From assembly GCA_900555545.1 (NCBI GenBank), contig USLQ01000025.1:1-8506 (forward strand): a stretch of DNA of 8,506 nt, given 5' to 3'. Positions within the stretch are counted from its first letter, which is position 1. The number at the start of each line of letters is the position of its first letter. This DNA comes from an uncultured Oscillospiraceae bacterium. GTDB taxonomy: Bacteria > Bacillota > Clostridia > Oscillospirales > Acutalibacteraceae. The notes below the pieces were generated by a model. The model was not told the DNA's origin, did no database searches, and was given only the letters and a program-made list of their open reading frames with translations. This document shows positions 1 to 6,782 of this stretch, piece after piece. The translations under genes and the position numbers were made by a program.

Positions 1-273
1 TCCGCCGTAGCCACCGTGCAGGATGCCCCGGAAATCCTGATCCTGGACGAGGTGCTGAGCGTGGGGGATCTGTTCTTCCGCAAAAAGAGCGAAAAACGCA
101 TCCAGGAAATGATACACGGCGGATCCACGGTGCTGATCGTCTCACACGCCACCCCCGTGATCCGTGGGAACTGCTCACGGGCCATCTGGATCGAAAAGGG
201 GAAGCTGCGTGCGGACGGCCCACCCGGCGAGGTGTGCGATGCCTATGAAAAGCTGCGGGAGGGAAAGCCATGA
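1..273 (+). CDS. Polysaccharide ABC transporter, ATP-binding subunit (Wzt/TagH type), 3' end
   Basis: This is the C-terminal 90 residues of an ABC ATPase whose 5' part lies outside the window. Visible parts are the Walker B segment ILILDEV with the Asp-Glu pair at codons 46-51, the D-loop SVGD just after it, and the H-loop His in LIVSH (codon 145-147). The run DEVLSVGD and the later AIWIEKGKL are typical of ATPases that power export of lipid-linked capsule, O-antigen or teichoic acid chains across the cytoplasmic membrane. The protein ends shortly after the nucleotide-binding fold, so it lacks the long C-terminal carbohydrate-binding domain found in some Wzt proteins. Its permease partner should lie upstream. 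The stop codon overlaps the next start by four bases (ATGA), which suggests translational coupling. The ABC ATPase assignment is certain; the transported glycan is inferred from the neighbouring genes. Confidence 0.9.
   Translation, partial: SAVATVQDAPEILILDEVLSVGDLFFRKKSEKRIQEMIHGGSTVLIVSHATPVIRGNCSRAIWIEKGKLRADGPPGEVCDAYEKLREGKP
257..263 (+). promoter_or_regulatory. Ribosome binding site for the COG5610-type HAD gene
   Basis: GGGAGGG lies six bases before the ATG at 270, inside the end of the ABC ATPase gene. It supports that start and the four-base ATGA overlap. Confidence 0.7.
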
Positions 274-2249
274 AACAGTGGCTGTACACCCTGCTGCTGC
301 GCACACCGAAAATCCGCACAGAATTCCGCAGCCGTCGCCGGCCGGAGGACGGCCGTTTTTCCGCGCTGTTTTTGCTGTTAAAAATCAACCTTAAATACTA
401 CCTGCTCCCCGGCGGCAGGCGTGAGGACGATCCCTGCCTGCCCACAGGCGTGAGTGAATCCGCCCAATGTGCGCGTGAATCCCCAGTATCGTTTGCCCAT
501 CGCCTCGCCGGATATGACGTAATCTCCTTTGATGTGTTTGATACCCTGCTCCTGCGCTGCTGCTCCGCCCCGGAGGATGTGTTTGATCTGGTCGGGATGG
601 AGCTGTCCTACCCGGACTTCAAGCGCCTGCGGATGGCGGCGGAGTCACAGGCTCGGGCAGAGCAGCGGTCACGTGGATTTTCCGGCGAGGCCGGCCTGGC
701 GGAAATCTGGAAAATTCTGGCGCGCCGGACCGGTATTCCGGAAGCAGAGGGGATGGCATGTGAAATCCGGTGGGAGCAGCGGTGCTGCGCTGCCAATCCC
801 TATATGCTCCAGGTGATCCGTGCACTGGACCGGCAGGGGAAGGCAATCATCGCCGCCTCCGATATGTACCTGGGCAGTGATACCATCCGCCAACTGCTGC
901 ACGCCTGCGGATATCCGGCATTTGACCGGATCTACGTCTCCTGCGAATGCGGTGCCTCCAAGCACGCCGGGGATCTATACGACCGGATCCGGCAGGAGCT
1001 CGGCTCAGGCAGGCGGTATATCCAGATTGGGGACAATCCCCTGGCCGATCGGGACCGTACGGTGGATCATGGCTGGAGCGCCTATCTGTACGCGAACGTT
1101 AACCGCGCTGGGAACGCCCTGCGCACACGGGACATGTCCCCCATTGTGGGCAGCCTGTACCGCGGGATTGTCAACGGCCATCTGCGCTGTGGAGCTGCCG
1201 TCTACTCGCGTGAATATGAATTTGGCTTTCTCTTCGGCGGCCTGTTTGCCGCCGGTTACTGCCGGTTTATCCACAACTATGCACAGTCGCACGGAATCGA
1301 AACACTCCTCTTCCTCGCCCGGGATGGCGCCGTCCTGCTGGAGGCCTACCGGATCATGTACCCGGCAGAGGCGGCACGTACTCGTTACGCCTACTGGTCG
1401 CGCGCGGCGGCGGTTAAGCTGTCGTGTAATTTTTTTCGCCATGAATATTTCCGGCGCTTTCTAACCCATCAGGTGGGATCACACCGCACCATACGTCAGG
1501 TGCTGCTAGGGATGGAGTTGGAGTCCATCCTACCGGAGCTATGCGGGGCGCTGGAAATAAAAGAGGCGGAGCCCCTCACGCATAAAACGGCGCCCCTGAT
1601 TGAAGAATATCTATTGAACCACTGGGATCAGGTTTTGTCCGCTTACGCCGGACAGGTCGAAGCCGGTAAAAAATACTACACCGGACTGCTGGACGGGTGC
1701 CGGTCCGCCGCAGCCATCGATATCGGTTGGGCGGGCAGCGGCGCGGTCATGCTCGACTGCATGGTCAACCGCGTATGGGGGCTTGACTGTCCCATCACAG
1801 GGATCCTCGCGGGGACGGACGCCGCACCAGGCCCCGACCCGGACGCGGCGGAGCCGATGGTGTTCGGCGGGCAACTGGTGAGTTATTTTTATTCCTCCGC
1901 CCTCAACCGCGACCTGTGGAAAACGCACGACCCCGCTAAAAATCACAACCTGTACTGGGAGCTGTTGCTCTCCTCCCCGGAGGGAAGCCTGAAGGGATTT
2001 TATCCGGAGGGGGATTCCTACCAGTTGGTGTTCCGGGAGAACCGTGCGCATCCGGAGCAGATCCGGGAGATTCACCGTGGAATCCTCGACTTTGTGCGCC
2101 TATTCCTGGGTACGGAGGCGCGCCTTGGCAAACAAATCCCGGTCAGCGGGCGGGACGCCTATGCGCCGATGATCCCGCTGCTGCACGGCCGAAATCAAAA
2201 ATTCCTGCGTCCGCTGGAGGCATTGCTCGATGATGCACAGATTTCTTAA
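270..2249 (+). CDS. Two-domain HAD-superfamily protein of the COG5610 type in a glycan locus
   Basis: This is a 659-residue cytoplasmic-looking protein with no clear signal peptide. After a poorly conserved N-terminal stretch of about 80 residues comes a HAD domain (about 82-275). Its motif I is FDVFDT (nucleophile Asp88), the motif II Ser is Ser197 in AASDMYL, the motif III Lys is Lys231, and motif IV is GDNPLAD (Asp255, Asp260). The second motif I aspartate of classical phosphatases is Phe90 here, so activity as a normal phosphatase is uncertain. The second half (about 312-659) carries FLARDG, YAYWSRAA and a glycine-rich IDIGWAGSG segment, features I associate with COG5610 proteins in polysaccharide clusters. 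Its biochemical role is not established; modification or transfer of a phosphate-linked group on the glycan is possible. It starts in a four-base overlap and its end overlaps the next gene by 20 bases. Confidence 0.75.
   Translation: MKQWLYTLLLRTPKIRTEFRSRRRPEDGRFSALFLLLKINLKYYLLPGGRREDDPCLPTGVSESAQCARESPVSFAHRLAGYDVISFDVFDTLLLRCCSAPEDVFDLVGMELSYPDFKRLRMAAESQARAEQRSRGFSGEAGLAEIWKILARRTGIPEAEGMACEIRWEQRCCAANPYMLQVIRALDRQGKAIIAASDMYLGSDTIRQLLHACGYPAFDRIYVSCECGASKHAGDLYDRIRQELGSGRRYIQIGDNPLADRDRTVDHGWSAYLYANVNRAGNALRTRDMSPIVGSLYRGIVNGHLRCGAAVYSREYEFGFLFGGLFAAGYCRFIHNYAQSHGIETLLFLARDGAVLLEAYRIMYPAEAARTRYAYWSRAAAVKLSCNFFRHEYFRRFLTHQVGSHRTIRQVLLGMELESILPELCGALEIKEAEPLTHKTAPLIEEYLLNHWDQVLSAYAGQVEAGKKYYTGLLDGCRSAAAIDIGWAGSGAVMLDCMVNRVWGLDCPITGILAGTDAAPGPDPDAAEPMVFGGQLVSYFYSSALNRDLWKTHDPAKNHNLYWELLLSSPEGSLKGFYPEGDSYQLVFRENRAHPEQIREIHRGILDFVRLFLGTEARLGKQIPVSGRDAYAPMIPLLHGRNQKFLRPLEALLDDAQIS
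2216..2220 (+). promoter_or_regulatory. Ribosome binding site for the first sialyltransferase-like gene
   Basis: GGAGG sits nine bases before the ATG at 2230 and twelve before a second in-frame ATG at 2233. The spacing favours 2230. Confidence 0.6.
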
Positions 2250-3207
2250 TCGAAAAAAGCGGGATTCCGTCCTTTACCATGCAGTCAGTTCCTATCAACT
2301 GCTTGCCGCTCTGCTCCACCGGATTACGTACCACCCCACGTGCCGGGCCGTGCTGATCCTGCCGGATTTCATCACGCGAAAATATCCAAACTATAAATCC
2401 TTAACGGAATTTTTCGACGCGGTCTATCTCTTCCCCTATCTGCACATCCCGCACAGCAGCGAGCATCAGGTACTCGCCGATGTGGAGCGCTGCTGCCGGG
2501 AGCGGATCCCCGACCGGATCGGCCGGTTTGGCCGGATTTATGTGGCTGGCGCACATTTTTATTTCAGCCTGTATCTGATCCGTCACGCCATTCCATTCGC
2601 CATGATGGAGGACGCGGCAGGGTTGATCAGCCGTCCGGATGATTTATACCGCCCCCTGCTGAAAAAATTCCCCCTGCACGCACAAATCGCTCAGAAGTAT
2701 GGCCTGTTTGACGGGTCAAATGAATGCATCGAGCAGATCTTATGCCTCAAGGGCGCTCAGACGATCGACGTCTCCGGGCCAAAATACGTGGATTTTTGCC
2801 CGGAGGATCTTCTGGCCGGGATGACGGAAGCCAAACGGGAACGTGTGATCCATTTTTTTATTCGAGAGGCGATTCCGACCGATGCCCAGGCCGTCCTGCT
2901 GACCCAGCACTTTGCAGGGCTTGGCATGATGACGCAACAGGAGCAGGAGGATTTGTATCGCAGCCTGGCCGTGCACGCGCTGCGCGGGATACGCCTGATT
3001 GTCAAGCCGCACCCGGATGATACGCTTGACTACACGGGTATCTTCCCGGGAGCACAGATCATCCGCACCATTTTCCCGAGCGAACTGCTCCCCTATGTAC
3101 TGCATCCCAAGCCGGAGTATCTCTATGCATTTGACTCCACCGGATGCGAAAACCTTGCCAAACATTTTATCATCAAAAGGATCGGGAGGGATCAACAGCA
3201 TGACTGA
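2230..3207 (+). CDS. Putative GT-B glycosyltransferase, sialyltransferase/polysialyltransferase-like
   Basis: This is a 325-residue protein with no signal peptide. The layout fits the GT-B bacterial sialyltransferase group (polysialyltransferase and GT52-like enzymes): an N-terminal SSYQLL segment (residues 20-25) after a hydrophobic strand, as in proteins of this group; an acidic motif EDAAG (127-131) where the family has D/E-D/E-G; a clear KPHP motif (259-262) that in known members contacts the CMP donor; and a DSTG motif (302-305) matching the S/T motif. Known relatives use CMP-activated nonulosonic acids or Kdo, which agrees with the CMP-sugar synthetase-like gene downstream. The third position of the acidic motif is Ala rather than Gly, so the acceptor site may differ. 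The gene overlaps the HAD gene by 20 bases and the next gene by eight. The family is assigned by motif only; donor and acceptor are unknown. Confidence 0.65.
   Translation: MMHRFLNRKKRDSVLYHAVSSYQLLAALLHRITYHPTCRAVLILPDFITRKYPNYKSLTEFFDAVYLFPYLHIPHSSEHQVLADVERCCRERIPDRIGRFGRIYVAGAHFYFSLYLIRHAIPFAMMEDAAGLISRPDDLYRPLLKKFPLHAQIAQKYGLFDGSNECIEQILCLKGAQTIDVSGPKYVDFCPEDLLAGMTEAKRERVIHFFIREAIPTDAQAVLLTQHFAGLGMMTQQEQEDLYRSLAVHALRGIRLIVKPHPDDTLDYTGIFPGAQIIRTIFPSELLPYVLHPKPEYLYAFDSTGCENLAKHFIIKRIGRDQQHD
3184..3190 (+). promoter_or_regulatory. Ribosome binding site that fixes the start of the second sialyltransferase-like gene
   Basis: GGGAGGG lies nine bases before the ATG at 3200. The open frame runs further upstream, to 2999, but that part is out of frame with and inside the previous gene and looks non-coding (Ser/Arg-rich). 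This site and the family-like N-terminus VLIIVNSIYQL support 3200 as the start. Confidence 0.7.
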
Positions 3208-3940
3208 CCGTGTGCTGATTATTGTCAACTCCATCTATCAGCTCTTCACCGCCGTCCATCTGCGCCGCACACTGCTCGCCGGGCGGGCGGCAGACGCCGT
3301 GTTGACCGACATTCTGCCGCGCCGTGATTTTTACGCCGGGCGGCTGGAGGAGAGCGAACTGTTCGATCGCGTCTTATGTGCGCAGACATCGGCCTTTAAC
3401 GGTGAATACGCCGCTAAGCAGGGGGCGGAACTCGATCCCGCCTTTCGGGATATTCCGCGCCACTTAAAATGGATGATGAGCGGCCCGCTCGATTCCTATT
3501 CCGAGGTGTACTTCTCCAACTATGACCCATTCACACGGATGCTGGCCGTTTGCTACTACGGCCTGCCGTGCGACTTTATCTGCTATGAGGACGGATTCTC
3601 CACCTACGTGATCGACTATCTCCGCCCTGACCGCGCAGCGATCAACCGCCATGCCGAGGGGCGAAAAATTGCGGACAAAGTACACCACGTTCTCCTCTAT
3701 GAACCGCATCTGGCCGTACGGGGCGACACCCTGGGAAATCGCCCGATCCCCAAGATCGCCCCCGAGGATGAGGACCTGCGCCGCCTGCTCAACCGGATCT
3801 TTGACTACCATCCGCCGCTTAACGGAGCCGACTTTATCTTCCTGGAGCAGTCGTTCCGCGCGGAAAACATCCGGACCAATGATCTGGAGCTGATGCGGCT
3901 GTGCCGGGATGCCGTTCCTCCCGGGCGTTTTGCCGTCAAG

Positions 3941-3951
3941 CCGCCACCCCC
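3941..3951 (+). other. One-base insertion (frameshift point) in the KPHP codons
   Basis: After the Lys codon at 3938-3940 the sequence reads CCGCCACCCCC. Dropping one C of the CC pair at 3944-3945 gives CCG CAC CCC CGC, restoring Lys-Pro-His-Pro-Arg and joining the two reading frames exactly. Dropping a C from the five-C run at 3947-3951 also restores the frame but gives KPPP without the His, so the motif points to the CC pair. Confidence 0.75.
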
Positions 3952-4273
3952 GCAACGCGGAAAACCTGCCCCTCCAACTCGGACTGACCCGGAAATACGA
4001 CGCAGATGTGCCGTGGGAGCTTTTCCTGCTCAATGAGCCCCTGGCGGGTGGTGCCGTGATCACCGTGTGCTCCAATGCCGCACTGACGCCCCGGATTGTA
4101 TTCGGCATGGATCGGAACACCGTCATGCTTTACCGGCTGTTTGAGGGCAAGGTACTGTGGAAAGAGGACGACGTTCTCCGGCGGTACCTACATCAATTTT
4201 ACACCCAGTTCGCCGGGAAAAACTATTATGTCCCGCAGACCGTCTACGAGCTCCGGGAAACACTCAATTACTT

Positions 4274-4279
4274 GGGAGG
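4274..4279 (+). promoter_or_regulatory. Ribosome binding site that fixes the start of the GT2 gene
   Basis: GGGAGG lies five bases before the ATG at 4285. The frame is open back to 4096, but that region is the coding sequence of the preceding gene in another frame, and the GT2 fold begins directly after 4285 (NNPKVSIIIPVY). Confidence 0.8.
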
Positions 4280-4284
4280 CCGCC

Positions 4285-6042
4285 ATGAATAATCCAAAGG
4301 TTTCGATCATTATCCCCGTCTATCAAGTGGAAAATTTTCTGGAGCGCGCCGTAGATTCCGCGCTGGATCAGACGCTGCCGGAAAAGGAGATCATCCTGGT
4401 GGACGACGGGAGCGAGGATGCGTCGCCACAGATTTGCAACCGGTATGCCGAGTCGCATCCGGAGCTGGTGCGCGTCATCCACCAGGAAAATGCCGGGCTT
4501 GGGATGGCACGCAATGCCGGGCTGGAGATCGCCGCAGGAGAGTACGTCCTGTTCATGGACTCCGACGATACGATCGAACCCACCATGTGTGAAGAGCTCT
4601 ACGACAAAGCCGTGCGCGAGGGCGATGATATCGTCATGTGCGACGTAAAAATCATCTATGTGGAGGAGGGCCGCAGCAGCGTCGTCTCCTCCTATCCGCG
4701 TGAGGAGGTAGATGCGTCCGATTACATTGCCAACGGCAACAATATTACCTACAGCGTAAACAAACTGTTCCGCCGCTCCATCTGGGTGGAGAACCGCTAT
4801 CGCAAAATGCTGTTTGAGGATATTGCGCTGATCCCGGCCATTGTCACCCGCTATCCGCGTATTGGATATGTGCCCAAGCCCTTTTACAACTATTACCGGC
4901 GGCCCAACACCCTGTCCACCTCACCGGACGGGCACCTGGTCGATCTGATCGATGCCTTCCGCTTTTTCCTCACCGAGGGGAACCCCCGCTATCACGATGA
5001 GGCGGTCTACTGTATTGCCCGGCAGCTGTTGTGGAACATGACACAGTCACGCATCCTGTTCCAGGCGGATTTCATCACCTTTTTAAAGGAGCGCCAGCAG
5101 GACTTCCTGCTCAACCCCTATCTGGCCAAAGACGCCAAAACAAAACGCATCCTCGATTATCTCAAGCAGGAGGTCATCCCGGAGAACCTGATCTGCGCCC
5201 ACCTGTACCGTCCCATTCCCGAGGAATACCGGGCGGAGGCCGCAGCCGACTTCCCACGCGGCCGGCTGATTGATCTGGACGAATCGTCCCTCCCCCCGGA
5301 GGAAGAACTCCCGGAGAGCGTGCGGGAGGCGCTGTTGGCGGAGGATTTCCAATATGTGGAGGAATATCTGGCACTAAAGGTATTGTTTGAGGAGGGCGGG
5401 ATCGTCCTGATGCCGGAAATGCGTGCCAACCTGAACCTAAAGCGATTGCGCTTACAGCCGATCTTTTTCGGCTTTGAGAGCGAGGAGGAGCTCGTCGCCG
5501 GATGCTTTGGAGCCCTGAAGGGCCACTATGTGATCGGCGCGCTGCTTGACAGCTACCGGGATGACAACATTTACAGCCGGGCCCGCCTGCCGCTGAGGAA
5601 ACGCCTGCGCGATTTTCTGATGATCCATTTTGACCTGAAAATGAACGGGCGCAAGCAGCTGTTAAAGCATGAGATCCCCGTCTTTTTACCGGATGTGCTG
5701 GCCTATGATATGAAGAACGGCGAAAATTGCTGCAAGCGTGCGGAGATCCCCGTGCCCGAGGGATACGAGGCCGTGCGGGACAACGTGCTGAAAATGTGGT
5801 CCGACCGCATATTGGAAAACTGGAACCTGTACAAGCAGGCGATGAACAAAAAGCATCCCGGCAAGCCGGTCCCCGTCCCGCCGCCGGTCGAGGGGATCTC
5901 CCAGGATCTGCTCACGCGGGAGCTGGAGGAACGGACAAAGGAGGTCATGGCCGCCTATGAGAATTCCACCAGTTGGAAAATCACCAAACCGCTGCGCGCA
6001 TTGAGCAGCCTGTTCCACAGAAGGGGGAGCGGAAAATCATGA
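4285..6042 (+). CDS. GT2 glycosyltransferase fused to a degenerate GT32-like domain
   Basis: This is a 585-residue protein. Residues 1 to about 230 form a GT-A family 2 domain: SIIIPVY (7-13), the nucleotide-binding VDDGS (39-43), the metal-binding MDSDD (91-95, DxD = Asp92/Asp94), and FED (177-179) where the catalytic base is usually found. It should add a sugar from a nucleotide-sugar donor to the growing glycan at the inner face of the membrane. Residues from about 300 to 470 resemble the GT32 sugar-binding DXD fold (YLALKVLFEEGGIVL at 361-375, then FFGFE and FGALKGHYVIGALLDSY), but the expected D-x-D after GGIYL reads Met-Pro-Glu (376-378). The expected upstream Asp and Arg are Glu360 and Ala363. 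This second domain is therefore probably not catalytic. The C-terminus carries STSWKITKPLRAL (561-573), a tail motif common in surface-glycan glycosyltransferases. No membrane segment is seen. The stop overlaps the next start by four bases. Confidence 0.85.
   Translation: MNNPKVSIIIPVYQVENFLERAVDSALDQTLPEKEIILVDDGSEDASPQICNRYAESHPELVRVIHQENAGLGMARNAGLEIAAGEYVLFMDSDDTIEPTMCEELYDKAVREGDDIVMCDVKIIYVEEGRSSVVSSYPREEVDASDYIANGNNITYSVNKLFRRSIWVENRYRKMLFEDIALIPAIVTRYPRIGYVPKPFYNYYRRPNTLSTSPDGHLVDLIDAFRFFLTEGNPRYHDEAVYCIARQLLWNMTQSRILFQADFITFLKERQQDFLLNPYLAKDAKTKRILDYLKQEVIPENLICAHLYRPIPEEYRAEAAADFPRGRLIDLDESSLPPEEELPESVREALLAEDFQYVEEYLALKVLFEEGGIVLMPEMRANLNLKRLRLQPIFFGFESEEELVAGCFGALKGHYVIGALLDSYRDDNIYSRARLPLRKRLRDFLMIHFDLKMNGRKQLLKHEIPVFLPDVLAYDMKNGENCCKRAEIPVPEGYEAVRDNVLKMWSDRILENWNLYKQAMNKKHPGKPVPVPPPVEGISQDLLTRELEERTKEVMAAYENSTSWKITKPLRALSSLFHRRGSGKS
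6021..6029 (+). promoter_or_regulatory. Ribosome binding site that fixes the start of the cytidylyltransferase gene
   Basis: AAGGGGGAG ends nine bases before the ATG at 6039. The frame is open back to 5973 but the extra 22 residues are not family-like. From 6039 the protein begins MKIAAIIPARYGSSR, as KdsB proteins do. Confidence 0.8.
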
Positions 6043-6782
6043 AAATTGCCGCGATTATACCTGCGCGGTACGGCTCAAGCCGGTTCAAAGGCAAACCGCT
6101 GATGGATCTGTGCGGCTATCCCATGATCTGGTGGGTGTGCCGTCAGGTTCGTCAGTGCCGCCGGATTGATACCGTCTGTGTGGCAACCGACCACGAGGAA
6201 ATCTTGCACTGCTGTACAACGCTCGGGATCGATGCCGTGATGACCTCCCCGGACTGCGCCACCAGCACGGAGCGCATTTATGAGGCAGCCCGGAAGATCC
6301 CTGCGGACCTTTACATCTGTGTGAATGGGGACGAGCCATTGATCGAGCCGGAACTGGTCGAGGCCGTAATCCCCGACCGGATGGAGGATTTTTTTGCGGC
6401 CAACCTGATGACCAAGATTCTCTCCCCTGCCGAAACCGTGGACGAGAGCAATATCAAGGTGGTCACCGACACACAGGGCAACGCGCTCTTCTTCTCGCGC
6501 AGCCCCATCCCGCACCCGAAAGCCTCCCTCCGGTTCGACTATTACAAGCATATGGGCGTGCTCGCCTACTCCATGGAGGCCCTGCGTTTTTTTGCCGAAA
6601 CGCCCAAGGGAGAGAATGAGAAAATTGAGGATATCAATGAACTGCGCTTTGTGGAGCACGGGAAAAAGCTGCGGATGATCCCCGTGCAGGCGCACACGCT
6701 GTCGGTGGACACGCCAAAGGATCTGGACTACGTGCGGGGGATTCTCCGCGGTAAAATCGAAAGGGGAGAAATCAGGCTGTGA
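6039..6782 (+). CDS. KdsB-like CTP:3-deoxy-2-ulosonate cytidylyltransferase (CMP-sugar synthetase)
   Basis: This is a 247-residue protein, the usual length for KdsB, which joins CTP and a 2-keto-3-deoxy sugar acid (Kdo in the type enzyme) to give the CMP-sugar and pyrophosphate in the cytoplasm. Visible motifs are the N-terminal CTP-binding IIPARYGSSRFKGKPL (6-21), VATDHEEI (48-55), TSTERI (75-80), VNGDEPLI (95-102, with the metal-binding Asp at 98), FFSRSPIPHP (151-160), HMGVLAYS (171-178) and SVDTPKDLD (222-230, second metal-binding Asp at 224). Compared with the E. coli enzyme as I recall it, QGDEP is NGDEP and the SGTER segment is TSTER, so the substrate may not be Kdo itself. Neighbours are an aldolase and sialyltransferase-like genes, which suits a CMP-ulosonate pathway. 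It overlaps both neighbours by four bases. The family is confident; the exact sugar is unknown. Confidence 0.85.
   Translation: MKIAAIIPARYGSSRFKGKPLMDLCGYPMIWWVCRQVRQCRRIDTVCVATDHEEILHCCTTLGIDAVMTSPDCATSTERIYEAARKIPADLYICVNGDEPLIEPELVEAVIPDRMEDFFAANLMTKILSPAETVDESNIKVVTDTQGNALFFSRSPIPHPKASLRFDYYKHMGVLAYSMEALRFFAETPKGENEKIEDINELRFVEHGKKLRMIPVQAHTLSVDTPKDLDYVRGILRGKIERGEIRL
6762..6768 (+). promoter_or_regulatory. Ribosome binding site for the GTG-initiated aldolase gene
   Basis: AGGGGAG ends ten bases before the GTG at 6779. It supports the GTG start, which sits in a GTGA overlap with the preceding stop, and the protein then begins directly with the family strand IQILDCTLRDGG. Confidence 0.7.

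Larger units (their letters stand above)
3200..4292 (+). pseudogene. Second sialyltransferase-like glycosyltransferase, disrupted by a +1 frameshift
   Basis: With one C removed near 3944 this reads as a 363-residue protein. It opens with VLIIVNSIYQLF like the preceding gene, has an acidic EDG motif (130-132), a KPHP motif (247-250) and a CSN motif (290-292) in the place of the family S/T motif. This is the same GT-B sialyltransferase-like architecture as its neighbour, probably with a different linkage or acceptor. As given, the frame from 3200 stops at 4036 after 278 residues; the last ones are a nonsense Pro/Arg-rich tail, and the HP and S motifs are lost. The remaining part stays open in the shifted frame to the stop at 4290-4292, which overlaps the GT2 gene by eight bases as expected for this operon. 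The truncated product should be inactive. The cause may be a real mutation (phase variation or recent decay) or a sequence error. The good coding quality downstream argues that any break is recent. Confidence 0.75.

Noticed and set aside
331..360. GC-rich inverted repeat (GCCGTC at 331-336, GACGGC at 348-353) followed by five T's, like a terminator
   Set aside because: It lies within the coding sequence of the HAD gene, has only a six-base stem and is separated from a short T-tract by CG. Chance is likely in GC-rich coding DNA.
1005..1442. Long minus-strand open frames, here and opposite most genes (for example 3464-4126, 6075-6695, 7301-7747)
   Set aside because: They lie opposite well-supported coding sequence, show no recognisable motifs and are expected in GC-rich DNA with few stop codons.
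2999..3199. N-terminal extension of the second sialyltransferase-like gene
   Set aside because: It overlaps the previous gene in another frame, is Ser/Arg-rich without family character, and a strong ribosome binding site supports the ATG at 3200.
4096..4284. N-terminal extension of the GT2 protein
   Set aside because: It is the preceding gene read out of frame. The GT2 fold starts right after the ATG at 4285, which has its own ribosome binding site.
3909..4292. Independent small gene starting at 3909
   Set aside because: It is the continuation of the glycosyltransferase begun at 3200 after the one-base frameshift. There is no ribosome binding site for it, and the first residues overlap coding sequence of the upstream frame.
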